From: a virus
DNA: 43,658 nt
IMG/VR virus record: IMGVR_UViG_3300044618_000246
Coordinates: 1-43,658 of that record
Reading direction: 5' to 3' (one strand)
Of the stretch, positions 19,604 through 26,809 are shown piece after piece. The notes beneath the pieces were generated by a model, which saw only the letters and a list, made by a program, of their open reading frames with translations, was not told the DNA's origin and did not search any database. Both the position numbers and the translations under genes were made by a program. Position 1 is the stretch's first letter. The number at the start of each line of letters is the position of its first letter.

Positions 19604-21417
19604 ACATCCTAACGATTGACTTTGAAACATATTATTCCCGTGAGTTCTCCCTAACAAAAGTTACCACTGAGGAATACATTCGTAGCCCACAGTTCGAGGT
19701 GATCGGTGTAGCCGTACAGGTTGACGATGGAAAGCCCGAGTGGTTTAGCGGTGATGGTGAAGCCATGCACCAGTTCCTTAAAAAGTTTGACTGGGGGAAT
19801 TCCCTTGCGTTAGCGCACAACGCTCCGTTCGATGGTGCAATTTTGAACTGGGTCTACGGACTCAGCCCCAAAGGTTGGCTTGATACTTTGTCGATGGGCA
19901 GAGCCTTGCATGGTACGCAAGTAGGCGGTAGCTTGAAGGTGCTGGCAAATTTCTACGGACTTGGTGAGAAAGGCACTGAGGTAGAAAACGCACTAGGTCT
20001 GCGGCGTCAGGACTTTAGCCCTGAGCAGTTAGCAAAGTATGGCGAGTACTGCAAGAACGACGTTGCCCTTACGTGGGAATTGTTTGGGCAGATGAGCAAG
20101 GGCTTCCCCTCAGTTGAGTTGCGCCTGATTGATTTGACTGTGCGCATGTTCACCGACCCAGTGTTGCGCCTAGATAAGGACATGTTGGTTGACCACTTAC
20201 TTACAGAGAAGCAACGCAAGGACGAGTTGCTCGAGAACTTTGCCAAAGATGATTTGATGAGCAATCAAAAGTTTGCGGACATATTGGTTGCGTATGGCAT
20301 TACGCCCCCAATGAAAACAAGCCCCACGACAGGCAAGCAGACCTATGCGTTCTCTAAAACAGATGAAGCGTTCAAAGAATTGCTTGAGCATGGCAACCCA
20401 CAAATTCAAGCGTTAGTATCCGCACGCCTTGGCACTAAGTCTACGATTGAAGAGACAAGAACAGCTCGGTTCATTGGTATTGCCGAGCGCGGTGCATTGC
20501 CTGTACCCCTACGCTACTATGCCGCACACACCGGACGTTGGGGTGGGGACGACAAACTCAATCTGCAGAACTTACAGCGCACATCACCATTGAAGAAGTG
20601 CATACTTGCCCCGGATGGGTACTCGATGATTGATTCAGACTCATCACAAATTGAAGCCCGTACGCTCGCATGGCTTGCGGAACAGAACGACTTAGTGGAG
20701 GCATTTGATCGTGGCGAGGATGTATACAAAATCATGGCTTCGGCTATCTACGGTAAAGCTGTATCTGAAATTACAAAGGATGAAAGGTTCGTTGGGAAAA
20801 CCACTATCCTCGGCTGTGGCTATGGGATGGGTGCGTCCAAATTCCAACTTCAGCTTAAAAATTTTGGGGTACAAATTGAGCTTGAGGAAGCAAAAAGGAT
20901 TATCGACACGTACCGCGCAACGTACCCGAAAATTACTGACTTGTGGAAATCTGCTGCGACATCGCTCAAAGCGATACTTCAGAATCAGCAAACCACATTA
21001 GGCCGAGGCGGTATATTGAAGATCGAGGGTAAGGAAGGCATCCTGTTGCCAAATACTTTATACCTCCGGTATCCCAACCTACGTCTAGTAGAGAACGAGG
21101 AAGGCAAGTCTGAGCTGGTGTACGACACCAAGAAGGGCAAAGCAGTTATACCAACCCGTATCTATGGTGGCAAGGTAATCGAGAACGTGTGTCAAGCCTT
21201 GGCTCGTATCGTGATCGGCGAGCAGATGCTCTTGGTTGCGAAGAAGTACCGAGTCGTGATGACTGTGCATGATGCGATCGCTTGTGTTGTGCCGACCTAT
21301 CAAGTTGAAACTGCTACCGAGTATGTTGAGATGTGCATGCGCACACGACCAAACTGGGGTATGGAGCTACCCCTTAACTGCGAAGCAGGATATGGGCCGA
21401 GTTATGGAGACTGTTAA
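19600..21417 (+). CDS. DNA polymerase, family A, with 3'-5' exonuclease
   Basis: 605 residues from the ATG at 19600, coupled by ATGA to the upstream gene. The proofreading domain has DFE (Asp7/Glu9, Exo I), HNAPFD (73-78, Exo II) and YCKND (150-154, Exo III). The polymerase domain has motif A DSDSSQIEAR (345-354), motif B around RFVGKTTILGCGYGMG (397-411) and motif C VHDA near 553. No 5' nuclease domain is present, as in T7-type replicative polymerases. It copies the phage genome, probably with the helicase and primase downstream. A motif-like LTKV at 19651-19664 reproduces a variant palindrome in the DNA. Confidence 0.95.
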   Translation: MNILTIDFETYYSREFSLTKVTTEEYIRSPQFEVIGVAVQVDDGKPEWFSGDGEAMHQFLKKFDWGNSLALAHNAPFDGAILNWVYGLSPKGWLDTLSMGRALHGTQVGGSLKVLANFYGLGEKGTEVENALGLRRQDFSPEQLAKYGEYCKNDVALTWELFGQMSKGFPSVELRLIDLTVRMFTDPVLRLDKDMLVDHLLTEKQRKDELLENFAKDDLMSNQKFADILVAYGITPPMKTSPTTGKQTYAFSKTDEAFKELLEHGNPQIQALVSARLGTKSTIEETRTARFIGIAERGALPVPLRYYAAHTGRWGGDDKLNLQNLQRTSPLKKCILAPDGYSMIDSDSSQIEARTLAWLAEQNDLVEAFDRGEDVYKIMASAIYGKAVSEITKDERFVGKTTILGCGYGMGASKFQLQLKNFGVQIELEEAKRIIDTYRATYPKITDLWKSAATSLKAILQNQQTTLGRGGILKIEGKEGILLPNTLYLRYPNLRLVENEEGKSELVYDTKKGKAVIPTRIYGGKVIENVCQALARIVIGEQMLLVAKKYRVVMTVHDAIACVVPTYQVETATEYVEMCMRTRPNWGMELPLNCEAGYGPSYGDC

Positions 21418-21544
21418 TGGCGTACGAATACTGTGGAAGTACATCAACAAGAGAACAAGGGACGTCCACTTTTCGTGGGAGCGTTGGAGACGAGGCGACG
21501 CCTACGGCTTTTGGGAATTCAGACTACCACCTGAACAGGAGTAA
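21404..21544 (+). CDS. Small Trp-rich hypothetical protein (46 aa)
   Basis: Starts METVNGVRILWKYINKRTRD and continues HFSWERWRRGDAYGFWEFRL; unusual Trp/Arg density. It overlaps the polymerase end by 14 bp. A second frame (start 21416, MAYEYCGSTSTREQ) also stays open to the next gene, but its Ser/Thr-rich, low-hydrophobic composition looks less like a protein. I favour this frame; neither start has a good ribosome site. Confidence 0.4.
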   Translation: METVNGVRILWKYINKRTRDVHFSWERWRRGDAYGFWEFRLPPEQE

Positions 21545-21547
21545 TAC

Positions 21548-21763
21548 ATGACACAAGAAGAAATTATTGAGATTACTAGGCAAGCGGGTGGCTTTGATGC
21601 TACCCCTGAGTTCCTTGCTAAATTTGCCAAGTTAGTAGAAGAACATGTGCGTAACACCATTAACGAAGAAGCCAAAGCGCATTTGGAAGAACTACGCAAA
21701 AACTTTGCCGTTGAAAGCACAGAACTAAGCATGCACAAGTGGATAAAAGAGCGATATACATGA
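21548..21763 (+). CDS. Small helical hypothetical protein (71 aa)
   Basis: Starts MTQEEIIEITRQAGGFDATP and is helical and charged, with a Leu/Glu-rich middle (EEHVRNTINEEAKAHLEELR). caggag lies 6 bases upstream of the ATG. Coupled to the next gene by ATGA. No family recognised. Confidence 0.6.
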   Translation: MTQEEIIEITRQAGGFDATPEFLAKFAKLVEEHVRNTINEEAKAHLEELRKNFAVESTELSMHKWIKERYT

Positions 21764-21855
21764 CTTGGCCTTTCCCGCCATTCCCAAACCCCAAGGACAA
21801 GGGCAACCGAATCCCTAAGTTCAACCCTGACAACCACGAGGATGCACCAATATGA
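21760..21855 (+). CDS. Pro-rich micro-protein (31 aa)
   Basis: MTWPFPPFPNPKDKGNRIPK onward; about a quarter Pro. It overlaps both neighbours by 4 bp (ATGA and ATGA), which supports translation through coupling. Probably disordered or a binding peptide. Confidence 0.45.
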   Translation: MTWPFPPFPNPKDKGNRIPKFNPDNHEDAPI

Positions 21856-22064
21856 ACGAACCAACAGCATGGATTAACAAAGAGCGTGATGTGATTACGT
21901 TTGACAATTTGTTTCCCGAGATGACACCACTGTACGAGAAGCGTGAGTGGGTTGGACTGACGGATGATGAGATTTACGATTCGTATAACGAGCCAAGAAG
22001 TGATGCCGAAATGGTTGCATTTGCCCGAGCCATTGAAACCAAATTAAAGGAGAAAAACGGATGA
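21852..22064 (+). CDS. Small acidic hypothetical protein (70 aa)
   Basis: Starts MNEPTAWINKERDVITFDNL, with EWVGLTDDEIYDSYNEPRSD in the middle. A widespread small phage protein type from memory, of unknown function. Coupled both sides by ATGA. Confidence 0.6.
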   Translation: MNEPTAWINKERDVITFDNLFPEMTPLYEKREWVGLTDDEIYDSYNEPRSDAEMVAFARAIETKLKEKNG

Positions 22065-22276
22065 AAGAAGATGACGACGACATTCAAGACTACGAATCAT
22101 CAGGTTGGCGTAAGCGTGAAATAGCCCTACAAGAAGTATCAAGGATTGGGCAAGAAATTGAAAACATACAACGCAATGAAACACTTGAAGAAGTTGCAAG
22201 GGAGTTCGACAAGATGAAAACTCTTGGTGATACTGCCGCAAGCTTTGCTATTTTTGTAAGGAACATGAAAAGATGA
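22061..22276 (+). CDS. Small helical hypothetical protein (71 aa)
   Basis: Acidic N-terminus (MKEDDDDIQDYESS), then a continuous helix with regular Glu/Lys/Arg. ATGA overlap with the downstream nuclease gene, so expression is probably tied to it. No family recognised. Confidence 0.55.
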   Translation: MKEDDDDIQDYESSGWRKREIALQEVSRIGQEIENIQRNETLEEVAREFDKMKTLGDTAASFAIFVRNMKR

Positions 22277-22935
22277 GTATCGTTTGGTCATTCAGTAGCC
22301 TGAAAACATTTCAACAATGTCCTAAGAAGTACTACCACACCAAGATTGCTAAGGACGTTGTTGAACCTGACACACAGGCAACGCTGTATGGCAAAGCGGC
22401 TCACACTGTGGCGGAAGAATACATCCGTGATGGAACGCCGATCCCAGATCAGTTTGCTTATATGCAAGCGACACTAGACGTATTAAAAGACATCCCGGGG
22501 GAAAAGTTATGCGAAGTCAAACTTGGGTTGACGAAGAACTTAGAGTCGTGCGAATTCGATGCTCCGCATGTGTGGTGGCATGGGGTAGCGGATTTGGTGA
22601 TTATCAATCCGACCACGAAAACGGCACACTCCATAGACTACAAGACAAGCAAGAGTGCGAGATATGCGGACGTGAAGCAACTCGATCTTGTCGCTTGTGG
22701 ATTATTCGCCAAGTATCCGGAAATTCAGAAGGTGAAGTCGGCCCTCTTGTTTGTAGTCAGCAAGGAATTCGTGAGAGCTACCCACCACCAAGAGATGATG
22801 CAAAAGTACATCGAAAAACCCGCACAAGACGTCGCAAGAATTGAAGCGGCGCTAGAGAACGGGGTTTGGAACCCCATACAAGGCCCACTGTGCAAGTTCT
22901 GCTCAGTGAAAGAATGTGAATACAACAGGAACTAA
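22273..22935 (+). CDS. PD-(D/E)xK nuclease with Cas4/RecB-type Fe-S cysteines
   Basis: 220 residues. N-terminal SLKTFQQCPKKYYHTK, then GKAAHTVAEEYI (His of motif I), GVADLVIINP (Asp) and SIDYKTSKSARYAD (the D-x-K catalytic pair), finally CKFCSVKEC near the end. One Cys early and three late are the pattern of the 4Fe-4S cluster in Cas4/AddB-like exonucleases. The family trims or resects DNA ends. Neighbours (polymerase upstream, helicase downstream) suggest a role in recombination-dependent replication or degradation of host DNA. Confidence 0.85.
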   Translation: MSIVWSFSSLKTFQQCPKKYYHTKIAKDVVEPDTQATLYGKAAHTVAEEYIRDGTPIPDQFAYMQATLDVLKDIPGEKLCEVKLGLTKNLESCEFDAPHVWWHGVADLVIINPTTKTAHSIDYKTSKSARYADVKQLDLVACGLFAKYPEIQKVKSALLFVVSKEFVRATHHQEMMQKYIEKPAQDVARIEAALENGVWNPIQGPLCKFCSVKECEYNRN

Positions 22936-22938
22936 CCC

Positions 22939-23250
22939 ATGACACAACAAATGCCCAATGACGAAATCGACACCGCCATCATTCTTGAAGGTGAAATCAA
23001 ACGCAGGGTTAAAGAAGTAGCCCGAACTGTGGTGCGGGAAGAAGTTAAGGCTCAAATTGATGCGCTTTTCATGGAGAAGAAAGCCGAGATGCTCATGGAA
23101 GTATGCCTAGCAGTTGGCAAAACCCTTCGAGTCATCGAAAATGAGGGACGTGCGCCACTTTGGGAAGCCAAACCCGAAGAGTTTGGCTTAACACACGAAG
23201 AACTTAACCGCTCCCACATGGAAAAGGACACCGACTATGCCATACGTTAA
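22939..23250 (+). CDS. Helical hypothetical protein (103 aa)
   Basis: Starts MTQQMPNDEIDTAIILEGEI; mostly helical and highly charged up to residue 70, then EAKPEEFGLTHEELNRSHME. No domain recognised. It lies between two nuclease-like genes and overlaps the next by 14 bp. Confidence 0.55.
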   Translation: MTQQMPNDEIDTAIILEGEIKRRVKEVARTVVREEVKAQIDALFMEKKAEMLMEVCLAVGKTLRVIENEGRAPLWEAKPEEFGLTHEELNRSHMEKDTDYAIR

Positions 23251-23551
23251 CAAACCCCGCCCCTACAAAAAAGAATATCAACAACAAATAGCAAGAGGAG
23301 AAGCCGATGAACGGCTCGAACGACAACGCGCACGAGAATCAATCGACAAGAAGAGCGCCGACAGAAACAAAGATGGACGTGCTGACGTACGCGAAGGCAA
23401 AGATGTTGCGCATATCAGAGCTTTATCTAAAGGCGGCACTAACAAAGACGGAGTCAAACTCCAGTCGCCATCAGCCAATCGCTCATTCAAACGTGGTTCT
23501 AACCACAAAGTTGTGTCAGAAGTAAGCGCCAAAGAACGTAAGAAAAAATGA
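23237..23551 (+). CDS. Possible HNH-like endonuclease (degenerate)
   Basis: 104 residues, very basic. The part GKDVAHIRALSKGGTNKDGV followed by KLQSPSANRSFKRGSNHKVV resembles the HNH order (His, Asn, His) with spacing typical of small phage HNH proteins: D-x-x-H-I, then N, then N-R-S-F and H. The usual CxxC zinc knuckles are absent. The family call is tentative. It is next to the helicase. Confidence 0.4.
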   Translation: MPYVNKPRPYKKEYQQQIARGEADERLERQRARESIDKKSADRNKDGRADVREGKDVAHIRALSKGGTNKDGVKLQSPSANRSFKRGSNHKVVSEVSAKERKKK

Positions 23552-23814
23552 CACCCGAGCAGAAGTGGCTTCTTATTTTTGGCAGTGGTTGGGTGGACTG
23601 GGTAGATGTACTCAACCATTCACACGACCTATTGTTCAATCAGATACCCCACGACAGTATAGAAATAGACCGACTAAGGCAACAAGTTAGATTGAAAACA
23701 AATGAACCTATCAGAGTACACATGGCCCCGCCCACCGGGGTTCGCACCATTCGAGCATCAGAAGACAACAGCAGAATTCTTGGCAGGGAACCCAAAAGCT
23801 TTCTGCTTCAATGA
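23548..23814 (+). CDS. Hypothetical protein overlapping the helicase start
   Basis: 88 residues starting MTPEQKWLLIFGSGWVDWVD, coupled by ATGA to the upstream gene. From 23702 to 23814 it runs out of frame over the first 113 bp of the helicase. The part up to about residue 55 is protein-like (Trp, Asp and a charged helix EIDRLRQQVRL); the rest reads as if out of frame with the helicase, so the natural C-terminus might be shorter in relatives. No family recognised. Confidence 0.45.
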   Translation: MTPEQKWLLIFGSGWVDWVDVLNHSHDLLFNQIPHDSIEIDRLRQQVRLKTNEPIRVHMAPPTGVRTIRASEDNSRILGREPKSFLLQ

Positions 23815-25105
23815 GCAAGGTACAGGTAAGACAGCGTCAGTGATTTGGGCTGTCGACTACCTGATGACCATTGGATTAGTGAAGCGTGTGTTAGTGATCT
23901 GCCCCTTGTCGATTATGAAGTCGGCATGGCAGAACGATTTGTTTAAGTTTGCAATTCACCGAACCGTATCAGTCGCTTATGGTGCGGCACGTAAGCGCAA
24001 GGAGATTGTGAATACCGGTGCCGAGTTCGTCATCATCAACTTCGATGGTGTCGGCATTGTTAAGAAAGAAATCATGGCGGGTGGCTTTGACCTCATCGTG
24101 GTGGACGAGGCATCAGCCTATAAGAATGTGCAGACCGAGCGTTGGAAAGACTTGCGCGACCTAACAAAAGTTATTAAGGGTCTGTGGATGTTGACTGGTA
24201 CGCCTGCCGCGCAGTCGCCTGTGGATGCTTACGGATTGGCAAAGCTTGTGAACCCCAAGGGTGTGTCACCTTTCTTTGGTCAGTTCCGCGACACAGTGAT
24301 GATGAAGCTGACTATGTACAAGTGGATACCCAAGCCAACGTCACAGCTCATCGTGCATAAAGCACTACAACCCGCCATCAGGTTTGAGAAAGCCGACTGC
24401 CTCGACTTGCCGCCTGTTACGTTTGTTGAGCGAGATGCACCATTGACACCGCAGCAACATAAGTTCTACACCATACTAAAGAAGCAGATGCTGATTGAGG
24501 CTGCTGGAGAAGAAGTAAGCGCAGTTAACGCTGCCGTTCAAATCAACAAACTTCTTCAAATAGCTGGAGGTGCGGTGTATACGGATACGGGCGAAGTGGT
24601 TGAGTTTGACGTGAGTAGCCGACTGAATGTGGTGCAGGAAGTCATTGAAGAGTCGAGCCACAAGGTGCTTGTGTTTGTTCCGTTCACGCACACCATCGAG
24701 TTGCTTGAGAAGCACTTAATTAAGAACGGCATCACATGTGACGTCATCAACGGGTCAGTGTCTGTAAACAAACGCTCTGATATTGTCAAGCACTTTCAAG
24801 AGCAAGCGGAACCGAAAGTGTTGCTGATACAACCAAAGGCGGCATCACACGGGTTAACTCTAACTGCCGCCAACACAATCATTTGGTATGCTCCATGCAC
24901 AAGTGTTGAAACGTACTTGCAAGCCAACGCACGTATCGACCGCCCGGGGCAAGTCAATAACATGACCATTGTGCATATCAAGGGTAGCCCCATCGAAGCC
25001 AAGATGTACTCGATGCTTCAAAACAACATCAACAACCATCAAAAAGTAATTGACTTGTACAAGCAAGAAATTTCTTCAGAAGATGTTGACATTGTCAAAA
25101 CTTAA
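23702..25105 (+). CDS. SNF2-family superfamily II helicase
   Basis: 467 residues. Motif I is FNEQGTGKTASVI, motif II VVDEASAYKN (DEAS), motif III WMLTGTPAAQSP, and motifs V-VI are near the end with QANARIDRPGQVNNMTIVHI, the Arg/Gly/Gln pattern of SNF2/Rad54-type translocases. The protein is the core motor without extra chromatin-type domains, as in T7-like and aquatic phages that use such helicases in replication. The ATG at 23702 is chosen because the first residues carry the Q-like motif PRPPGFAPFEHQKTTAEFL. Confidence 0.9.
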   Translation: MNLSEYTWPRPPGFAPFEHQKTTAEFLAGNPKAFCFNEQGTGKTASVIWAVDYLMTIGLVKRVLVICPLSIMKSAWQNDLFKFAIHRTVSVAYGAARKRKEIVNTGAEFVIINFDGVGIVKKEIMAGGFDLIVVDEASAYKNVQTERWKDLRDLTKVIKGLWMLTGTPAAQSPVDAYGLAKLVNPKGVSPFFGQFRDTVMMKLTMYKWIPKPTSQLIVHKALQPAIRFEKADCLDLPPVTFVERDAPLTPQQHKFYTILKKQMLIEAAGEEVSAVNAAVQINKLLQIAGGAVYTDTGEVVEFDVSSRLNVVQEVIEESSHKVLVFVPFTHTIELLEKHLIKNGITCDVINGSVSVNKRSDIVKHFQEQAEPKVLLIQPKAASHGLTLTAANTIIWYAPCTSVETYLQANARIDRPGQVNNMTIVHIKGSPIEAKMYSMLQNNINNHQKVIDLYKQEISSEDVDIVKT

Positions 25106-25113
25106 TATATAAT
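25086..25113 (+). promoter_or_regulatory. Predicted promoter of the structured leader
   Basis: TTGACA, 16-bp spacer, TATAAT: both hexamers match consensus. It overlaps the last codons of the helicase gene. The expected start is near 25120, exactly where the leader stem begins. Confidence 0.85.
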
Positions 25114-25119
25114 TTGAAT

Positions 25120-25222
25120 TGTGTGGTGCTAGTGGCTGACGGGTTAGCGCCGTTAGACTCTCCTTTCATTGCGGACAAAGCGCTAAAAAACACTGCTTTA
25201 TGTGAACCGCTAGCACCACACA
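25120..25222 (+). ncRNA. Structured 5' leader or small RNA closed by a 16-bp stem
   Basis: Bases 25120-25135 pair with 25207-25222: thirteen perfect pairs (TGTGTGGTGCTAG with CTAGCACCACACA) plus TGG with CCG. Inside, 25144-25150 (TTAGCGC) pairs perfectly with 25180-25186 (GCGCTAA), and CAC 191-193 can pair with GTG 202-204, giving a three-way junction. The element starts at the predicted transcription start and ends 7 bp before the aggaga ribosome site of the next gene. It could be a regulatory 5' UTR, a stabilising 5' stem, or a stand-alone small RNA. It is not a tRNA. No known RNA family recognised. Confidence 0.6.
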
Positions 25223-25240
25223 CCTTATTAGGAGAATCAG

Positions 25241-25663
25241 ATGGAAGAAGCACGAGACAGAATCACCCCGATGGACTTAGCCAAGCTAACGTCAATCTAC
25301 ATCAAGATCAGAGACAAGCGTGCCGAAAACAAGCGCATGTTTGAAGCTGAAGACACAGACCTCAAAGAGCAGATGGATGTTTTAGAAGCACAGATGCTCG
25401 ATGTATGCAAAGAGATGAATGCCGACAGCATTCGCACCCCACACGGCACGATTATTCGCTCAGTAAAGTCACGGTACTGGACGAACGATTGGGATTCAAT
25501 GTACGACTTCATAGAGGAGCATGGTGCATTTGGCCTGTTAGAGAAGAGACTTCACCAAACAAACATGAAGGACTTCCTCTCTGAGAATCCCACAGTTCTA
25601 CCACTTGGTCTCAATGTGGAGAATGCTTATACCGTGGTTGTTAGACGTTCTAAGGAAAAATGA
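25241..25663 (+). CDS. Gam-like protein (possible host nuclease inhibitor)
   Basis: 140 residues. The first 60 form a coiled-coil helix (LAKLTSIYIKIRDKRAENKR), followed by IRTPHGTIIRSVKSRYWTND and LPLGLNVENAYTVVVRRS, a layout that resembles Gam-like proteins of Mu type that bind double-stranded ends. This is a by-eye resemblance. aggaga precedes the ATG. It is the first gene after the structured leader at 25120 and is coupled by ATGA to an SSB-like gene, which fits a DNA-end protection role. Confidence 0.45.
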   Translation: MEEARDRITPMDLAKLTSIYIKIRDKRAENKRMFEAEDTDLKEQMDVLEAQMLDVCKEMNADSIRTPHGTIIRSVKSRYWTNDWDSMYDFIEEHGAFGLLEKRLHQTNMKDFLSENPTVLPLGLNVENAYTVVVRRSKEK

Positions 25664-26553
25664 AAATGAGTAATCTCACTATTCTCAACCAAGACCTCCC
25701 CGACTTCCTGCAAACCGCAGGTGTTAGTGAGCTTACAAAACAACTCGCTGGCAAGTCTGGCGTTAAACGCATCGTGCCTAAAAACGGAATCTTCCGTAAG
25801 ACAGTCGGCGGCGAAGAGATGGGCAAGGTCAAGGGTAACTTGAACGCTATCATCGTTAACGCATCCCCTGCTGTGGGTCGTATCTTCTACGCAAAGCAGT
25901 GGAGTCCCGATGCCGAGCCGACTGCGCCCGACTGCTTCTCTAATGACGGTCGTGTACCTGATGAAGGTTCTGCAAACAAGCAATCTGAGCGTTGCGACAA
26001 CTGCACTCAAAACACCAAGGGTTCAGGTATGGGCAACTCCAAAGCTTGCCGCTACTCACGCCGTATTGCGTTGGTGTTGGAAGAAGACTTCGGCACATCG
26101 TTGGAAGGCGAAGTCTACCAAATGAACTTGGCTTCTAAGTCATTGTTCGGTGACGGTGCGGGCGACAACACGCACACCTTTGAAAACTATTCTAAGTACC
26201 TAGCCAACAACGGCAAGAGCTTGGACTATGTGATTACGCAGATCAGCTTCAATGAAGAGAACGACAACCAGTCAGTGCTGTTCACACCCGCACGCTTCAT
26301 TAACAAAGGTGAGTACGCTGTTACTAGCGAAGTGGCTAAGAAGCCCGACGTGCTGAAGATGGTCGTTATGACACCATACCAAGCTGACATGGCGGGTAAG
26401 CCTAAGTTAGAAGCACCAGCCCCTAAAGCCGACGCGCCAAAAGTTGAGTCTCCCATCGAGGAACCAACCAAGCGTGAGAAGAAAGCCGAGCCAAAGCCAA
26501 CTGTCAAGAAAGACCTTGACTCTGTGGTGAAGGCTTGGAGCGACGAGGAGTGA
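25660..26553 (+). CDS. SSB-like protein with central Cys cluster
   Basis: 297 residues. The N-terminal half has beta-rich segments (LNAIIVNASPAVGRIFYAKQ), the middle has Cys residues (DCFSNDGR, CDNCTQNT, KACRYSRR) that could bind zinc, and the end is a Pro/Lys-rich linker and an acidic tail (LDSVVKAWSDEE) like that of phage single-stranded DNA-binding proteins. It follows the helicase and Gam-like genes, as expected in a replication operon. It begins with two ATGs (25660 and 25666); the second has the better spacing to aagga. SSB function is inferred. Confidence 0.6.
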   Translation: MKMSNLTILNQDLPDFLQTAGVSELTKQLAGKSGVKRIVPKNGIFRKTVGGEEMGKVKGNLNAIIVNASPAVGRIFYAKQWSPDAEPTAPDCFSNDGRVPDEGSANKQSERCDNCTQNTKGSGMGNSKACRYSRRIALVLEEDFGTSLEGEVYQMNLASKSLFGDGAGDNTHTFENYSKYLANNGKSLDYVITQISFNEENDNQSVLFTPARFINKGEYAVTSEVAKKPDVLKMVVMTPYQADMAGKPKLEAPAPKADAPKVESPIEEPTKREKKAEPKPTVKKDLDSVVKAWSDEE

Positions 26554-26557
26554 ACGC

Positions 26558-26806
26558 ATGACCTATGGTTATAGCCAAAGCTTGGTGTACGCCAATAAAA
26601 AAGCAAGCATCAAGTCTTTGGGTGTGGCCTTGGGTCGTGTGTGTATCCGCGCAAATATAAGCGTCAGCAAAATTGCAGATGACTTCGGAGTGACTCGGAT
26701 GACTATCTACAATTGGTTCAAGGGCGACCGAGAACCGCATCCGAGTTATGCGCAAGCAATCAGCGACTACATCACCAACACCAAAGCTCACCATCAAATA
26801 AAGTAA
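26558..26806 (+). CDS. Helix-turn-helix DNA-binding protein
   Basis: 82 residues. The central part ISVSKIADDFGVTRMTIYNW is a clear helix-turn-helix with the T-R-M-T-I-Y-N-W-F recognition helix, flanked by a basic N-terminal helix. A small Cro-like or XRE-like regulator is likely. Position inside the replication operon suggests it controls phage gene expression, possibly by binding the palindrome repeats or the leader promoter. Not matched to a named family. Confidence 0.7.
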   Translation: MTYGYSQSLVYANKKASIKSLGVALGRVCIRANISVSKIADDFGVTRMTIYNWFKGDREPHPSYAQAISDYITNTKAHHQIK

Positions 26807-26809
26807 AAC

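Noticed and set aside
21416-21550. Alternative frame MAYEYCGSTSTREQ after the polymerase
   Set aside because: Open to the next start, but Ser/Thr-rich with little hydrophobic core; the overlapping METVNG frame looks more protein-like.
25120-25222. tRNA at the structured leader
   Set aside because: The closing stem is 16 bp and there is no 7-base anticodon loop or T-arm; it cannot fold as a tRNA.
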